Assembly: GCF_000170895.1 (NCBI RefSeq)
Contig: NZ_ABCS01000049.1
Span: 1-64,000, forward strand
Direction: 5' to 3'
Length of the DNA stretch: 64,000 nucleotides
Source: Plesiocystis pacifica SIR-1
GTDB lineage: Bacteria > Myxococcota_A > Polyangia > Nannocystales > Nannocystaceae
In this document: positions 17,253-26,230 of the stretch, one piece after another
How the letters are laid out: each line of letters starts with the position of its first letter
Numbering within the stretch: position 1 is the stretch's first letter
Notes under the pieces: generated by a model
The model's input: only the letters and a program-made list of their open reading frames with translations
Told to the model about the DNA's origin: nothing
The model's database searches: none
Program-made: the position numbers and the translations under genes

Positions 17253-18449
17253 TCAGGGGAACCACATGCGCGTCAGGTTCCCGTTTTGCTCGAGCACCGT
17301 GACCACGCCATCGGGGGTCCGCAGCGCGGCCTGGACGAAGTCGTGCTGGGGCCCAAACTGCGACTCGACGTCGTCCTTGGGTAGCTGCGTGGTCGGTCGA
17401 ACCTCCGCCCCGGTGTCCAGGTCGAGGTAGCGCAGCATCGGCCGCTCGTCGTGCCCGACGAGGACCTCGCCGTGCACGGCGTCGACCACCAGGACGTCGA
17501 CCTGGTTGCGGTGGCTCAGGTAGCGGCTGTGGTCGTCGAGCACCTCCGTGCGCCACAGCGCCTCGCCAGCGGCGTCAAAGCGGACGACGGCGCAGTGATC
17601 GCTGCCGGCGATGAAGCCCCCGTCGCGCATCGCCGCGAGGGCTGTCGCGCCCTGCTGCCCCGAGTCGATCACCGCGCCGTCGAGGTCGACCCGCTCCCAG
17701 CTCTCGTCGTGGCCGACGAGCAAGCTGCTCGAGTCGGGCGCGAAGGCCAGCGCGCGCACTCCCTGGACGTCGTCGTTCCGGGCGAGCGCCTCGACCTCGC
17801 TACCGCCCGCGCCGACGCGCCAGATCACGAACACGCCCGCCTCGGTGCCGGCCGCCAACAGCTCGCCGTTGGGGCTCCACGCGAGGGTGTCGATGTTGGC
17901 CGAGCCGACCTTCAACGCCGCGCCGACCTGCTTCCCGTCGGGGATCGACCACAGCCTCACGGCCCGCTCGGACCTCCGGTTTGGCCAGCTCGCGCCCGAG
18001 GCGAGCAGCAGCTCGGTGGGGTGGAAGGCCACCGACCAGATCGGCTCGGTGTGCCCGCTCAGATCGGCCTGGCGCTCGACGTAGCGCTCGCCCTCGAGCT
18101 CGAGCAGGACCATCCCGTGCTCGTCGCCGATGCCCAGCACGAGGTAGCGACCGTCGGGGGTGAAGTCGGCCGTGTAGAACTGCACCCGCGTCGAGGCGGG
18201 CAAGAAGCCCTGAAACAGCTGCTTGGGCTCGCCCGCTTTGGCCTCGCCCGCTTCGGGGTCGAAGGCTTCGGGGTCGAGCCACGCGGACGCCGAGCCGGCG
18301 GGCTCCATGGCGACCGACTCGACCCCCCCGCCAGGCCCTGGCGCGGGAGGCTCGACCCCGCTCGCCTCCTTCGGGCCGCACGCGCCCGAAAGGAGCCCGA
18401 GCCCGAGTGTGAAGACGCCGAGCGGAGCAGGCCAAACACGCGCGCGCAT
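17253..18449 (-). CDS. Lipoprotein with WD40-like beta-propeller
   Basis: A 398-residue lipoprotein (lipobox LSGAC) with a Pro/Gly/Ala linker and then WD40-like repeats. Examples are LSGHTEPIWSVAFHP, RAVRLWSIPDGKQVG, IDTLAWSPNGELLAAG and VFVIWRV. A propeller of about six or seven blades is likely, serving as a periplasmic or surface protein-binding scaffold. It converges on the peptidase gene with an 18-nt gap. The ATG at 18449 is supported by TAGGCT 6 nt upstream. Confidence 0.8.
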   Translation of the reverse strand: MRARVWPAPLGVFTLGLGLLSGACGPKEASGVEPPAPGPGGGVESVAMEPAGSASAWLDPEAFDPEAGEAKAGEPKQLFQGFLPASTRVQFYTADFTPDGRYLVLGIGDEHGMVLLELEGERYVERQADLSGHTEPIWSVAFHPTELLLASGASWPNRRSERAVRLWSIPDGKQVGAALKVGSANIDTLAWSPNGELLAAGTEAGVFVIWRVGAGGSEVEALARNDDVQGVRALAFAPDSSSLLVGHDESWERVDLDGAVIDSGQQGATALAAMRDGGFIAGSDHCAVVRFDAAGEALWRTEVLDDHSRYLSHRNQVDVLVVDAVHGEVLVGHDERPMLRYLDLDTGAEVRPTTQLPKDDVESQFGPQHDFVQAALRTPDGVVTVLEQNGNLTRMWFP

Positions 18450-18455
18450 CGACGC

Positions 18456-18461
18456 AGCCTA
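18456..18461 (-). promoter_or_regulatory. Leaderless-type -10 element (TAGGCT, 6 nt before ATG)
   Basis: TAGGCT on the minus strand, 6 nt before the ATG at 18449 of the propeller lipoprotein. Confidence 0.5.
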
Positions 18462-18504
18462 GCAAGCCACCAGGCCCGCCGCGGGGTCGTCGAGCTGTAA
18501 GCGA

Positions 18505-19311
18505 CTACTCGCGGCGCCGAGCCGGCGCGCCGAGGCCGAGCCACAGACCCAAGATGGCGAGCAGGCCCAGGGGCAACGCGGGCGAGCTCGACGAGACCAC
18601 CGCGCAGCCGCCCCCGCCTCCGCCGTCTCCCTCGTCCGCCATGCCGCTCTCGCCTCCGCCCGTGTCGCCCTCGCCTCCGCCGGTCCCGCTCTCGCCGCCA
18701 CCGGTCCCGCTCTCGCCGCCACCGGTCCCGCTCTCACCGCCACCGGTGCCGCTCTCGCCTCCGCCCGTCCCGCTCTCCTCCGAGCCGCCCTCGTCCTCAC
18801 CGGCGACCACCGTCACGGTCAGCGGCGCGCTCTCGACCCAGTTGGTCTCGGCCTCCATCAGCACCAGCTCGTGGGTGCCCGGGGCGAGGCTCAGCTCGAC
18901 CGTCGCGCCCGACACGTCGTCGAGGTAGAGCTCGCCGTCGACGAACACGTCGACCCCGCCGATGCTCTCGGAGAAGCAGCCGCAGTCGTCGCAGTAGCAC
19001 CAGTAGCTCTTGCCGATGGTGATCTCGAAGGGCGACTCCACGCTCGCGCCGTCTTCCGGCGACTCGAACCACATCGACTCGGCCGGCGGCGTGCACGAGC
19101 CGCAGTCGCCGGTCTCCTCTTCCTCGCCGCCTCCGGTGTCCGTCTCGCTCGGTTCACCCCCGGTGTCCGTCTCGCCGCCGGTGTCCATCTCACCGCCGGT
19201 GCTCGTCCCACCGCCGGCCCAGGCCGTGGGCGCGACGGTCAGCAGGAAACCAGGGAGCAGGACCCAACGCGCGGTCCCGAGCAGTCCGTAGTTCTTGGGG
19301 AGAAGTGCCAT
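18505..19311 (-). CDS. Secreted repeat protein with MYXO-CTERM-like anchor
   Basis: A 268-residue protein. A signal peptide (VLLPGFLLTVAPTAWA) is followed by a Gly/Thr/Glu linker. A compact Cys-rich domain comes next (GDCGSCTPP, YWCYCDDCGCFSE), which looks like a PKD/Ig-like beta fold (APGTHELVLMEAE). Then follows an array of SGTGGGE heptapeptides, and finally a Cys, a hydrophobic helix (ALPLGLLAILGLWLGLG) and an Arg-rich end. This is the layout of MYXO-CTERM proteins sorted to the myxobacterial surface. GTG at 19314 and ATG at 19311 are adjacent; the ATG is preferred. No enzymatic motif is visible. Confidence 0.75.
   Translation of the reverse strand: MALLPKNYGLLGTARWVLLPGFLLTVAPTAWAGGGTSTGGEMDTGGETDTGGEPSETDTGGGEEEETGDCGSCTPPAESMWFESPEDGASVESPFEITIGKSYWCYCDDCGCFSESIGGVDVFVDGELYLDDVSGATVELSLAPGTHELVLMEAETNWVESAPLTVTVVAGEDEGGSEESGTGGGESGTGGGESGTGGGESGTGGGESGTGGGEGDTGGGESGMADEGDGGGGGGCAVVSSSSPALPLGLLAILGLWLGLGAPARRRE
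18660..18777 (-). repeat. 21-bp tandem repeat encoding SGTGGGE units
   Basis: Five to six 21-bp units (core CCGCCACCGGTCCCGCTCTCG on the plus strand, with variants) encode a Gly-rich flexible stalk between the folded domain and the C-terminal anchor. Confidence 0.85.
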
Positions 19312-19380
19312 CACCCATGAGGTGCCATCGAGCCTCGGGCTCGATCACGCGCACGCTCAAAACCGCCAAGAACACCGTTA

Positions 19381-19796
19381 GAGCCCATCGGCTACCACGG
19401 CCCCTACGTCATCCAGCCCGGCCTGCGCGTGGGTGCCTTCTTCCAGCTCCAGTCCCGCGCCGTCCAGCTGCGCCCCCGCAAGGACGGCACGCCCCGCGCC
19501 CGCACCGAGGGCCTGTTCGTCGCGCCGCACCTCGCCGTGTTCGGCCGGCCCAACAACCACTGGAGCGTGCTCGTCGACGGCGAGGTCGGCTGGCGAGGGC
19601 TCCGCCACGGCTCCAACCTCTACTCCGCCGTCGCCCTCGGGCTGGGCGACATCCTCGAGCTCCAGACCGAGACCATCGCCGTCGACCTCAGCTCCGGCGA
19701 TCAGTCCCGCTCGCGCACGGGTCGGCACGACTTCCTCCCGACCCTCAACGACGAGTTCGGCCAGGAGTTCTGCGAGCCCTTCCCAGCGGCTCACGC
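19381..19796 (+). pseudogene. Fragment of a beta-rich (possibly outer-membrane) protein gene
   Basis: The frame from 19381 reads GYHGPYVIQPGLRVGAFFQL, then TEGLFVAPHLAVFGRPNNHW, VLVDGEVGW and LNDEFGQEF. This is a convincing protein with alternating hydrophobic strands and G/C-ending codons. No good start exists: the frame is open upstream only to 19321, the upstream part lacks coding character, and the sole internal candidate is a GTG at 19429 within a strand. On the right it runs without its own stop into the antisense of the next gene at about 19797. I read it as an internal piece of a gene left after deletion at both ends. A short real gene starting at 19429 is less likely. No family recognised. 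Confidence 0.5.
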
Positions 19797-20558
19797 TCAA
19801 CGCTTGGCGTTGATCCTGCGCTTGGCCGCCTCCACCACCATCCGCGGCGCGTTCCCAGTCTTGGCGATCCGAGCAATCTCGGACCGAGGCAGCTTCTCCA
19901 ACAGGCGCACCGCGACGCTCGACGGCGTCTTGGGATTGCGAACCAGCGCGGTCACGATCGCCGGCTTTTGCATCCACGTGCGGTTGTCCGCGATGAGCTT
20001 CAGCGCGTCGGGGTTGGCCTGGCGCATGCCGGCGAAGTAGCGAATCTCCTCGGCGGTGATGCCCTTGTTTTGAACCAAGAACACGTGGATGGTCTTGGTC
20101 GTGTCCTTCATGAGGATCGCCCGCTCGGCCCGGTCGCCGTGGCGCGCGAGGGTCATGCGCTCACGGGCCGACATCGCGCGGATGCGATCGAAGAGGGTGC
20201 CCGCGTGGCTGGGCGCTGACGTGGGCTCCGGAGCGTGCTCGGCCCCTTCCCAGCTCAGGCTCGCGGGCCCCGGACGCCCCGGATCGGCCTCGGCCGCCGC
20301 GAACAACGGAGCGAGCAGGCGCTGGGCGCCCTGAGCATCGCTGAGGCTGAGGGCGAAGCCCGTCCCGGCGAAGACCTGAAGGACGAGCCCCTCGAGCGCC
20401 ACGGGGTCCCCATAGACCGTGCGCAGCTCGATGCTCAGCGAGCCCTGGGCCTCGGGCATGGGCTCGACCGCGGGCAGGAACAGGCCGCCCCGCCCGAGGT
20501 GCTGGCGCTGCTCGAGCAAGCTCGCGCCGGGGTAGGTCACGATCAGCTTCGGGGCCAT
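19797..20558 (-). CDS. PilZ-like N-terminal domain plus alpha-helical repeat protein
   Basis: A 253-residue cytoplasmic protein. Residues about 1-95 (KLIVTYPG, LGRGGLFLP, then VLQVFAGTGFALSL) resemble a degenerate PilZ domain lacking the full RxxxR c-di-GMP motif. Residues about 150-253 are helical, with repeated units (ILMKDTTKTIHVFLVQN, EEIRYFAGMRQANPDAL, AIVTALVRNPKTPSSVAVRL) like HEAT/leucine-rich-variant or DUF2336-type solenoids. The pairing is common in myxobacteria, but the role is not known to me. The frame is open far upstream; the ATG at 20558 is chosen because homology-like sequence begins there (MAPKLIV). Confidence 0.7.
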   Translation of the reverse strand: MAPKLIVTYPGASLLEQRQHLGRGGLFLPAVEPMPEAQGSLSIELRTVYGDPVALEGLVLQVFAGTGFALSLSDAQGAQRLLAPLFAAAEADPGRPGPASLSWEGAEHAPEPTSAPSHAGTLFDRIRAMSARERMTLARHGDRAERAILMKDTTKTIHVFLVQNKGITAEEIRYFAGMRQANPDALKLIADNRTWMQKPAIVTALVRNPKTPSSVAVRLLEKLPRSEIARIAKTGNAPRMVVEAAKRRINAKR

Positions 20559-20647
20559 CGGTCTCCGGGTCCAGGCCCGTCGAACGAGCCCATAGCCCTT
20601 CTTGACACGAGTTCGACGGAGCGCGCAACAGCGTCGAGCGCTGGGCG

Positions 20648-21802
20648 TCAGGGGATCGGCACCGTCGAAGGCCCGCCGCCGCCCTCGCACTCCCAGTGGA
20701 AGTTGTCGAGGAAGACCATGCTGTCGAGGTTGACGTCGTCGAGGTCGAAGACCGCGAACACCAGCTCGATCGCGTCGCCGGGGTTGACGTCCACGGTGCT
20801 CGACAACCACGGCGTGCCGGCGCCGTAGCGCAGGCAGGTCCCGGCGAACTCGGGCAGGGTCCCGTCGCTGTCCTGGAGGGCGAGGAAGGCCGAGTTGAGC
20901 GAGAGCGCGTTGCCGTTTTGGTCGAAGGAGACGTTGCCCGTCCAGTTCGGCGCCTCGAGCCAGGCGATGAACATGTCGTTGTAGGGCTGACCGGCGAACA
21001 CGGGCCACTCGGTGGTCAGGTAGGCGACGTCGAAGCCCAGGGCGACGGCGTCCTCGGGCACGGTCAGGCTCACCCGCAGCTCCTGGTAGTCGTACTTGAA
21101 GCCGCTCATGGAGAACTGGTCCTCGATGGTGTTGGAGCAGTCCCCCATGCCGACCAGCTGCGGGTTGGCCAGGCAGTCCCCGCCGACGTCCTGGGCCTCG
21201 ATGGGGTCGGGGAAGGTCGCGGTGTTCATGCCGTCCCCGGGCGTGAACCATTTGTTGCAGTTGAAGATTTGCTGGCCCGGGGAAGCCGGCTCGTCCCCGA
21301 GCTCGGCGACGTGGCCCGTGGACAGCACGACGAAGGCGGAGCCCTCGGTGGGGTCGAAGGTGTCGTTGCTGCCAAAGCCCTGGAGCACGCCGAGCCCGTC
21401 CGGGTGCGCGTCGATGGAGGTGGTGACGGGGAACTCCCCGGGGCAGCCCAGGCCCATGGCGGCGAAGGGGTCGTCGGTGTTGGCGTCGCAAGGGGTGTGG
21501 GGGATGCTTCGGCAGCCGCCTCCGGTGGTGTCCTCTTCGCCGCTGCCGACGTCGAAGAGGGTGCCCTCGGAGCCCTGGTCGTCCTCGCTGTCTTCGCCCT
21601 GGTCGCCCTGGTCGCCCTGGTCGCCCTGATCGCCCTGATCGCCCTGATCGCCGCCGCTCGAGCCCTCATCCCCGATCTCGTCGTTCGCCCCCGTCCCGAA
21701 GGGGCTGCCGCCGTCGTCATCGGTGTTGCAGGCGCTCCCGCCCAGACCCAGGGTCAATAAGGGGAGCAGGAGGCGGGAGAAGACCGAGAGCTTGCAATCC
21801 AT
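20648..21802 (-). CDS. Choice-of-anchor L domain lipoprotein
   Basis: A 384-residue lipoprotein (lipobox GGSAC). It carries the acidic motif NDEIGDE about 16 residues after the Cys and a run of GDQ repeats. The conserved part matches the choice-of-anchor-L family: GVLQGFGSNDTFDPTEGSA, then VAYLTTEWPVFAGQPYND and NWTGNVSFDQNGNALSLNSA. These domains sit in secreted surface proteins with varied anchors; here the anchor is the N-terminal lipid. No catalytic site is evident. The ATG at 21802 (MDCKLSVF) starts the signal peptide; the longer open frame upstream is antisense to nothing coding. Confidence 0.8.
   Translation of the reverse strand: MDCKLSVFSRLLLPLLTLGLGGSACNTDDDGGSPFGTGANDEIGDEGSSGGDQGDQGDQGDQGDQGDQGEDSEDDQGSEGTLFDVGSGEEDTTGGGCRSIPHTPCDANTDDPFAAMGLGCPGEFPVTTSIDAHPDGLGVLQGFGSNDTFDPTEGSAFVVLSTGHVAELGDEPASPGQQIFNCNKWFTPGDGMNTATFPDPIEAQDVGGDCLANPQLVGMGDCSNTIEDQFSMSGFKYDYQELRVSLTVPEDAVALGFDVAYLTTEWPVFAGQPYNDMFIAWLEAPNWTGNVSFDQNGNALSLNSAFLALQDSDGTLPEFAGTCLRYGAGTPWLSSTVDVNPGDAIELVFAVFDLDDVNLDSMVFLDNFHWECEGGGGPSTVPIP
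21596..21652 (-). repeat. 9-bp tandem repeat encoding GDQ units
   Basis: Six consecutive copies of GCCCTGGTC or GCCCTGATC (plus strand) encode (GDQ)n in the linker just after the lipidated N-terminus of the choice-of-anchor-L lipoprotein. The two blocks of three differ by one synonymous base, suggesting a recent duplication. Confidence 0.85.
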
Positions 21803-21861
21803 CGTAGCGGCGCCTGGTCTACCACGATTGTGGCACTCGGGGGCCGCCAGCCTTTGCGACG

Positions 21862-22959
21862 CTAGTTCGCGTTCGCCAGCTCGTCCTCGGCGTCGCGGAC
21901 CATGACGATGCGCGAGGACTGCTCCAGCGAGGCCGCGCAGCGAAAGCCGAAGTGGTGGAAGGGCTGGTTGCGGGGCACGTGGGCCCGGCGGAAGATCGTC
22001 GTCGCCCGGTCGGCGCCCCAGTACCAGCTGCCCCCCCGCACGACCTTGTGCTTGTAGCCCGGGCACTCGTCCTCGCCCTCACAGGGGCCCATGGGGTCGA
22101 GGCCCAGGCAGGGCTCGCCGCACTCGGCGTAGGAGCGGGTGTACCAGTCGGCGACCCACTCGAAGGAGTTGCCGGCCATGTCGTAGAGCCCGAACTGGTT
22201 GGGCGGGCGCGAGCCGATCTCCCAGACCCGGCCCGTGTCCGGCTTGGAGCCCTTCTTCTTGACCCCGCAGCCCCGGCCCTCCTCCTCGCCCTTGATGATC
22301 GCCAGCTCGCAGGTCGCGACCTCGTCGCCCCAGGGGTAGAGCCGGCCGTCGGTCCCGCGGGCGGCCTTCTCCCACTCGGCCTCCGTGGGCAGGCGCTTGC
22401 CCTGGGCCTCGCAGTAGGCCCGGGCGTCGAACCAGCTCACGCCGTTGACGGGCTGCTTGGGCCGGTCGAAGTCCATGTATTGCGGGCCCGAGTGCGGGCA
22501 CTTGCCGGCCTTCTCGCAGGCCTTGTACTCCGCGTAGGTGACCTCGTTGGCGTCCATCCAGAAGGTCTGAACCCAGACGTCGGCGCGGGGCTGGGTGTTC
22601 TCGGGGCCCTCGTCGGAGCCGCGGATGAAGGCCCCGCCGGGGATGCAGCGCATCTCGTCGGGCCCCTCACCGCAGTCGAGCATGGGGGTGCCGTCGGGGG
22701 CCGCGGCGCGCACGGCCTTCTCTTCTTCTTGCGCGGCGGCCTCCTCCCCCTCTGCGCCAGCCTCGGCTGCGCTCGCCTCGCCCGCGTCGGGGACAGGCTC
22801 GGCCGCAGGCGCACTCTCTGCGGCCGCGTCCGGCTTGGCCTCCTCGGGCTGCTGGGTCTCGCCGTCCTCACAGCCGACCAGGCTCGGGCACAGCCAAACG
22901 GCCAGGAGCGTCGCCGGGAGGAGACGGAGGGCCGAGGCGGACAGCGAAAACCCACGCAT
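21862..22959 (-). CDS. SUMF1/FGE-fold lipoprotein (copy 1)
   Basis: About 365 residues with a signal peptide and lipobox (PSLVGC) and an Ala/Glu-rich linker. A formylglycine-generating-enzyme (SUMF1) fold follows: FIRGSDEG, MDANEVTYAEYKACEKAGKC, GVSWFDARAYCEAQGKRLPTEAEWEKAARG, LYDMAGNSFEWVADWY and VVRGGSWYWG. The two active-site Cys of true FGE, normally just before the closing FGFR block, are absent (TIFRRAHVPRNQ instead). It is therefore probably a structural or binding SUMF1 protein, not a sulfatase activator. In-frame ATGs at 22971 and 22959 are both possible. Confidence 0.8.
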   Translation of the reverse strand: MRGFSLSASALRLLPATLLAVWLCPSLVGCEDGETQQPEEAKPDAAAESAPAAEPVPDAGEASAAEAGAEGEEAAAQEEEKAVRAAAPDGTPMLDCGEGPDEMRCIPGGAFIRGSDEGPENTQPRADVWVQTFWMDANEVTYAEYKACEKAGKCPHSGPQYMDFDRPKQPVNGVSWFDARAYCEAQGKRLPTEAEWEKAARGTDGRLYPWGDEVATCELAIIKGEEEGRGCGVKKKGSKPDTGRVWEIGSRPPNQFGLYDMAGNSFEWVADWYTRSYAECGEPCLGLDPMGPCEGEDECPGYKHKVVRGGSWYWGADRATTIFRRAHVPRNQPFHHFGFRCAASLEQSSRIVMVRDAEDELANAN

Positions 22960-23065
22960 GGCCGCGTCCATACCACGGCCAGTTGCGGCCACGAAGCCGC
23001 CGGGCGCTGGCGGGGGGCCGCCGGGCGCTGGCGAGGGCCCCTCGCCGTGCTATCCCTCGCCCGCC

Positions 23066-24970
23066 TTGGGTTACGCCAGCCTCCGCCACTGCGTCCGCGA
23101 CCTCGAGCGCCACGGCCAGCTCGTGCGCGTGGCGCAGCCCGTCGATCCGCGCCTCGAGATCGCCGAGATCCAGCGCCGCCTGTACCTGGCGCAGGGCCCC
23201 GCCGTGTACTTCGAGCGCGTCGAGGGCTCGCCCTTCCCGGCCCTGTGCAACCTCTACGGGACCCTCGATCGCTGCCGCTTTTTGTTTCGTGACAGCCTGG
23301 CCCTGGTCGAGACGGCGATCCAGGCCAAGGCCGATCCCACCGCGGTGATGCGCGCGCCGTGGCAGCACTGGCGCCTGCCCTTCGCCGGGCTGCGCTCCCT
23401 GCCCCGGCGCGTGGGCGCGTGGCGAGCCCCGGTCCTCGCCCGCCGCACGACCCTCGACCAGCTCCCCCAGATCGTCAGCTGGCCCAAAGACGGCGGGGCC
23501 TTCGTGACCCTGCCCCAAGTCTACAGCGAAGACCCCGAGGCGCCGGGGCCGATGCGCTCGAACCTCGGCATGTACCGGGTGCAGCTGTCGGGCAACGACT
23601 ACGGCCCCGACGAGGTCGGCATCCACTACCAGATCCACCGGGGCATCGGCGTGCACCACCAGGCCGCGGCGGCCCGGGGCGAGCGCCTCAAGGTCTGCGT
23701 ATTCGTCGGGGGTCCGCCGGCCCACACCTTCGCCGCGGTCATGCCCCTGCCCGAGGGCCTGTCCGAGCTGATCTTCGCCGGCATGCTCGCCCGCCGCCGG
23801 GTCCGGGTGCACCGCACGAGCCTCGCCGGCGCCAGCTTCCCGGTGTTCGCCGACGCCGACTTCGCCATCGTCGGGACCATCGCCCCGAGCGGGCCCGAGG
23901 CGACCAAGCCCGAGGGACCCTTCGGCGACCACCTCGGCTACTACTCGCTGCGCCACGACTTCCCGGTGATGAAGGTCGAGGCCGTGTTCCACCGCGAGGA
24001 CGCGATCTGGCCGTTCACCGTGGTCGGCCGCCCGCCCCAGGAGGACACGAGCTTCGGCAAGCTCATCCACGAGCTCACCGGACCCATGGTCCCCGTGTCC
24101 ATCCCCGGCCTCGAGGCCATGCACGCCGTGGACGCGGCCGGGGTCCACCCCCTGCTGCTGGCGATCGGCTCCGAGCGCTACGTGCCCTACAAGCCCGGGC
24201 GGCCCCAGGAGCTGCTGACCATCGCCAACGCGATCCTCGGGTTTAACCAGGCCTCCCTGGCCAAGTTCCTGATGATCGTCGACGGCGGGGACGCGCCGGG
24301 CCTCGACGTCGAGGACGAGGCGGCCTTCCTCGCCCACCTCCTCGCCCGCGTGGACTGGCGCAACGACCTGCACTTCCACACGCGCACCACCATCGACACC
24401 CTCGACTACTCCGGCGAGGGGCTCAACGCCGGCTCCAAGGTGGTCATCGCCGCCCGCGGCCCGGCCCGGCGCGAGCTGGCTACCGAGCTCCCGCCCGCCC
24501 TGAGCACGGCGAGCTTGCCCAGGGTCCGGGCCCTCCGCGTCGCCCTGCCCGGCGTGCTCGCGGTCGAGCTCGAGGCGGGCTTCGAGGACGCCGCGAGCGG
24601 CTACGCCAGCGCCGAGGCCATCGCCCGCGCCCTCGAGCCCCACGTCGCCGCCTTCGGCATGGGCGCGGACGCAGACGGCGACCCTGGGCGCCCCGCCTTC
24701 CCCCTGCTGCTGCTCGTCGACGACGCCGCCTTCGCCTCGGCCACGCTCCACAACCTGCTGTGGGTCAGCTTCACCCGGGCCAACCCCAGCCACGACCTGC
24801 ACGGCGTCGGGGCGTTCACGGAGCACAAGCACTGGGGCTGCACGGGGCCGCTGATCCTCGACGCGCGGATCAAGCCGTGGCACGCGCCTCCGCTCGTCGA
24901 GGACCCGGCGGTGACGGCTCGCGTCGACGATCTCGCCGCCCCGGGCGGGCCGCTGCACGGCCTGTTTTGA
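23066..24970 (+). CDS. UbiD-family decarboxylase (prenylated-FMN dependent)
   Basis: A 634-residue UbiD-family (de)carboxylase. Recognisable blocks are DLERHGQLVRV, MYRVQLSGND with GIHYQIHRGIG (the prFMN/metal-binding region), and PEGPFGDHLGYYS. The family decarboxylates unsaturated acids using prFMN made by a UbiX partner. At 634 residues it is longer than E. coli UbiD (about 497). The extra C-terminal domain resembles the longer UbiDs associated with futalosine-route menaquinone synthesis, so that role is possible. No ATG fits; the TTG at 23066 (LGYASLRHCVRDL) matches where UbiD proteins usually begin. It is divergent from the SUMF1 lipoprotein. Confidence 0.85.
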   Translation: MGYASLRHCVRDLERHGQLVRVAQPVDPRLEIAEIQRRLYLAQGPAVYFERVEGSPFPALCNLYGTLDRCRFLFRDSLALVETAIQAKADPTAVMRAPWQHWRLPFAGLRSLPRRVGAWRAPVLARRTTLDQLPQIVSWPKDGGAFVTLPQVYSEDPEAPGPMRSNLGMYRVQLSGNDYGPDEVGIHYQIHRGIGVHHQAAAARGERLKVCVFVGGPPAHTFAAVMPLPEGLSELIFAGMLARRRVRVHRTSLAGASFPVFADADFAIVGTIAPSGPEATKPEGPFGDHLGYYSLRHDFPVMKVEAVFHREDAIWPFTVVGRPPQEDTSFGKLIHELTGPMVPVSIPGLEAMHAVDAAGVHPLLLAIGSERYVPYKPGRPQELLTIANAILGFNQASLAKFLMIVDGGDAPGLDVEDEAAFLAHLLARVDWRNDLHFHTRTTIDTLDYSGEGLNAGSKVVIAARGPARRELATELPPALSTASLPRVRALRVALPGVLAVELEAGFEDAASGYASAEAIARALEPHVAAFGMGADADGDPGRPAFPLLLLVDDAAFASATLHNLLWVSFTRANPSHDLHGVGAFTEHKHWGCTGPLILDARIKPWHAPPLVEDPAVTARVDDLAAPGGPLHGLF

Positions 24971-25180
24971 GCCCGCGGCTGGTAGCATTTCGGCGTGCAG
25001 CAATGCGCCCACCCAACTTGGGCGCCAGGCCTCGAAATGGGGCTTGGGAGGCCAGTCATGGCCATTTGAGCCGCTCCGAAAGCGATTACCTCGCCCGGAA
25101 ACCGCTTACCCCGCAAATGCCGAATGAAAACCGGCCGGTCCGCACACAACTGCGGTGAACCCAGCAAGGGACTCGCCGCC

Positions 25181-26191
25181 ATGACCACGCTCCGCACCGC
25201 CACCGCCGCCATCCTGTCCACCCTCGCCTGCGCCGCCGCCTTCGCGTGCGTCGACGTCGACTCCCTCGAGGGTGAGGACTTCCGCAGCACGCGTGGCGGC
25301 GGCGGCGGTCAGGACGTGTGTCCGACCTACATCTGCGGCGGCAACGCCAACCGCAGCGCGAGCTTCTCGTTCAACGTCGAGGGCGCGCTGATCAACGACA
25401 ACAAGGTCGTGTCGAGCGTCACCGACCCGTGGGGCTTCCCCGCGCACATCGTCGTCAACGACAGCGAGTTCAGCATCGTCCGCTACGCCGGCAACGTCGA
25501 GCTGACCGGCGAGATGATGCTCGGCACCGAGATCGAGTTCTACAGCTACGAGTCCAACAACAACGCCAAGCTGACCCTCGTCGACTACGACCTCGAGGGC
25601 GTCGATTCCCTGCTCTTCCCCGGGGTCCGCTACCCCACCTACGAGTTCGAGTTCACCGACGAAAACGGCGTCACCAGCCAGCTGTGCACCGAGGGCGACT
25701 GGGACGAGGGCAACCCCATCCCCGCCTCCCAGGCCATCGTCGTCCAGAACGAGGCCTACGACTGGTACGGCCAGCCCATCGCCAACATCGACGAGATGCC
25801 CGGCGGCAGCGCCAACTGGGTGAGCGTGGGCTGCCTCGGTGGGGCCTTCGCCAAGAAGGCGCTCATGGGCTACGACATGAACATCGACGGCCCCAACGCC
25901 ACGACCCGCGAAGAGAACCACACCATGATGAACATGCTGACGGCGCGCTACTGCGGGGGCGAGTCCTACACCTTCACGGGCATGCCGGTGACCTGGCAAA
26001 ACGACAAAGAGTGGTACCAGCCCTCGAACACCGAGATCGAGGCGATGTGGACCGAAAACGGCGCCATCTGCCTCAACGAGCCCCGGCTCGTCCCGCGCGG
26101 ACAGGTCCTCGCCGAGTGCGGCTTCATCCCCACCTGCGACGAGTTCAACCCCAACGACTTCGAGCTGGTCTCCTACCACGCTGCGGACTGA
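25181..26191 (+). CDS. ADYC-domain lipoprotein
   Basis: A 336-residue lipoprotein (signal to AAFAC). The conserved part contains TARYCGGESYTFTG and VGCLGGAFAKKALMGYDM, which match the ADYC domain, a secreted-protein domain found largely in myxobacteria and of unknown function. The many Cys (CPTYICGG, QLCTEGDW, ECGFIPTCDEF) suggest disulfides. The ATG at 25181 starts the signal peptide. An in-frame ATG at 25124 would add 19 residues that do not look like a signal sequence. It converges on the TPR kinase gene across a hairpin. Confidence 0.8.
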   Translation: MTTLRTATAAILSTLACAAAFACVDVDSLEGEDFRSTRGGGGGQDVCPTYICGGNANRSASFSFNVEGALINDNKVVSSVTDPWGFPAHIVVNDSEFSIVRYAGNVELTGEMMLGTEIEFYSYESNNNAKLTLVDYDLEGVDSLLFPGVRYPTYEFEFTDENGVTSQLCTEGDWDEGNPIPASQAIVVQNEAYDWYGQPIANIDEMPGGSANWVSVGCLGGAFAKKALMGYDMNIDGPNATTREENHTMMNMLTARYCGGESYTFTGMPVTWQNDKEWYQPSNTEIEAMWTENGAICLNEPRLVPRGQVLAECGFIPTCDEFNPNDFELVSYHAAD

Positions 26192-26230
26192 CGGATACCC
26201 ATCATCCCATCCTCGCTTCTCCGTCGTCCC

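Noticed and set aside
21862..22959. Functional formylglycine-generating enzyme
   Set aside because: The catalytic Cys pair is missing and no sulfatase gene is nearby.
23054..23066. Leaderless promoter (TATCCC) for the UbiD gene
   Set aside because: The hexamer lacks the final T and sits 9 nt from the TTG, outside the 6-8 nt window of the other cases.
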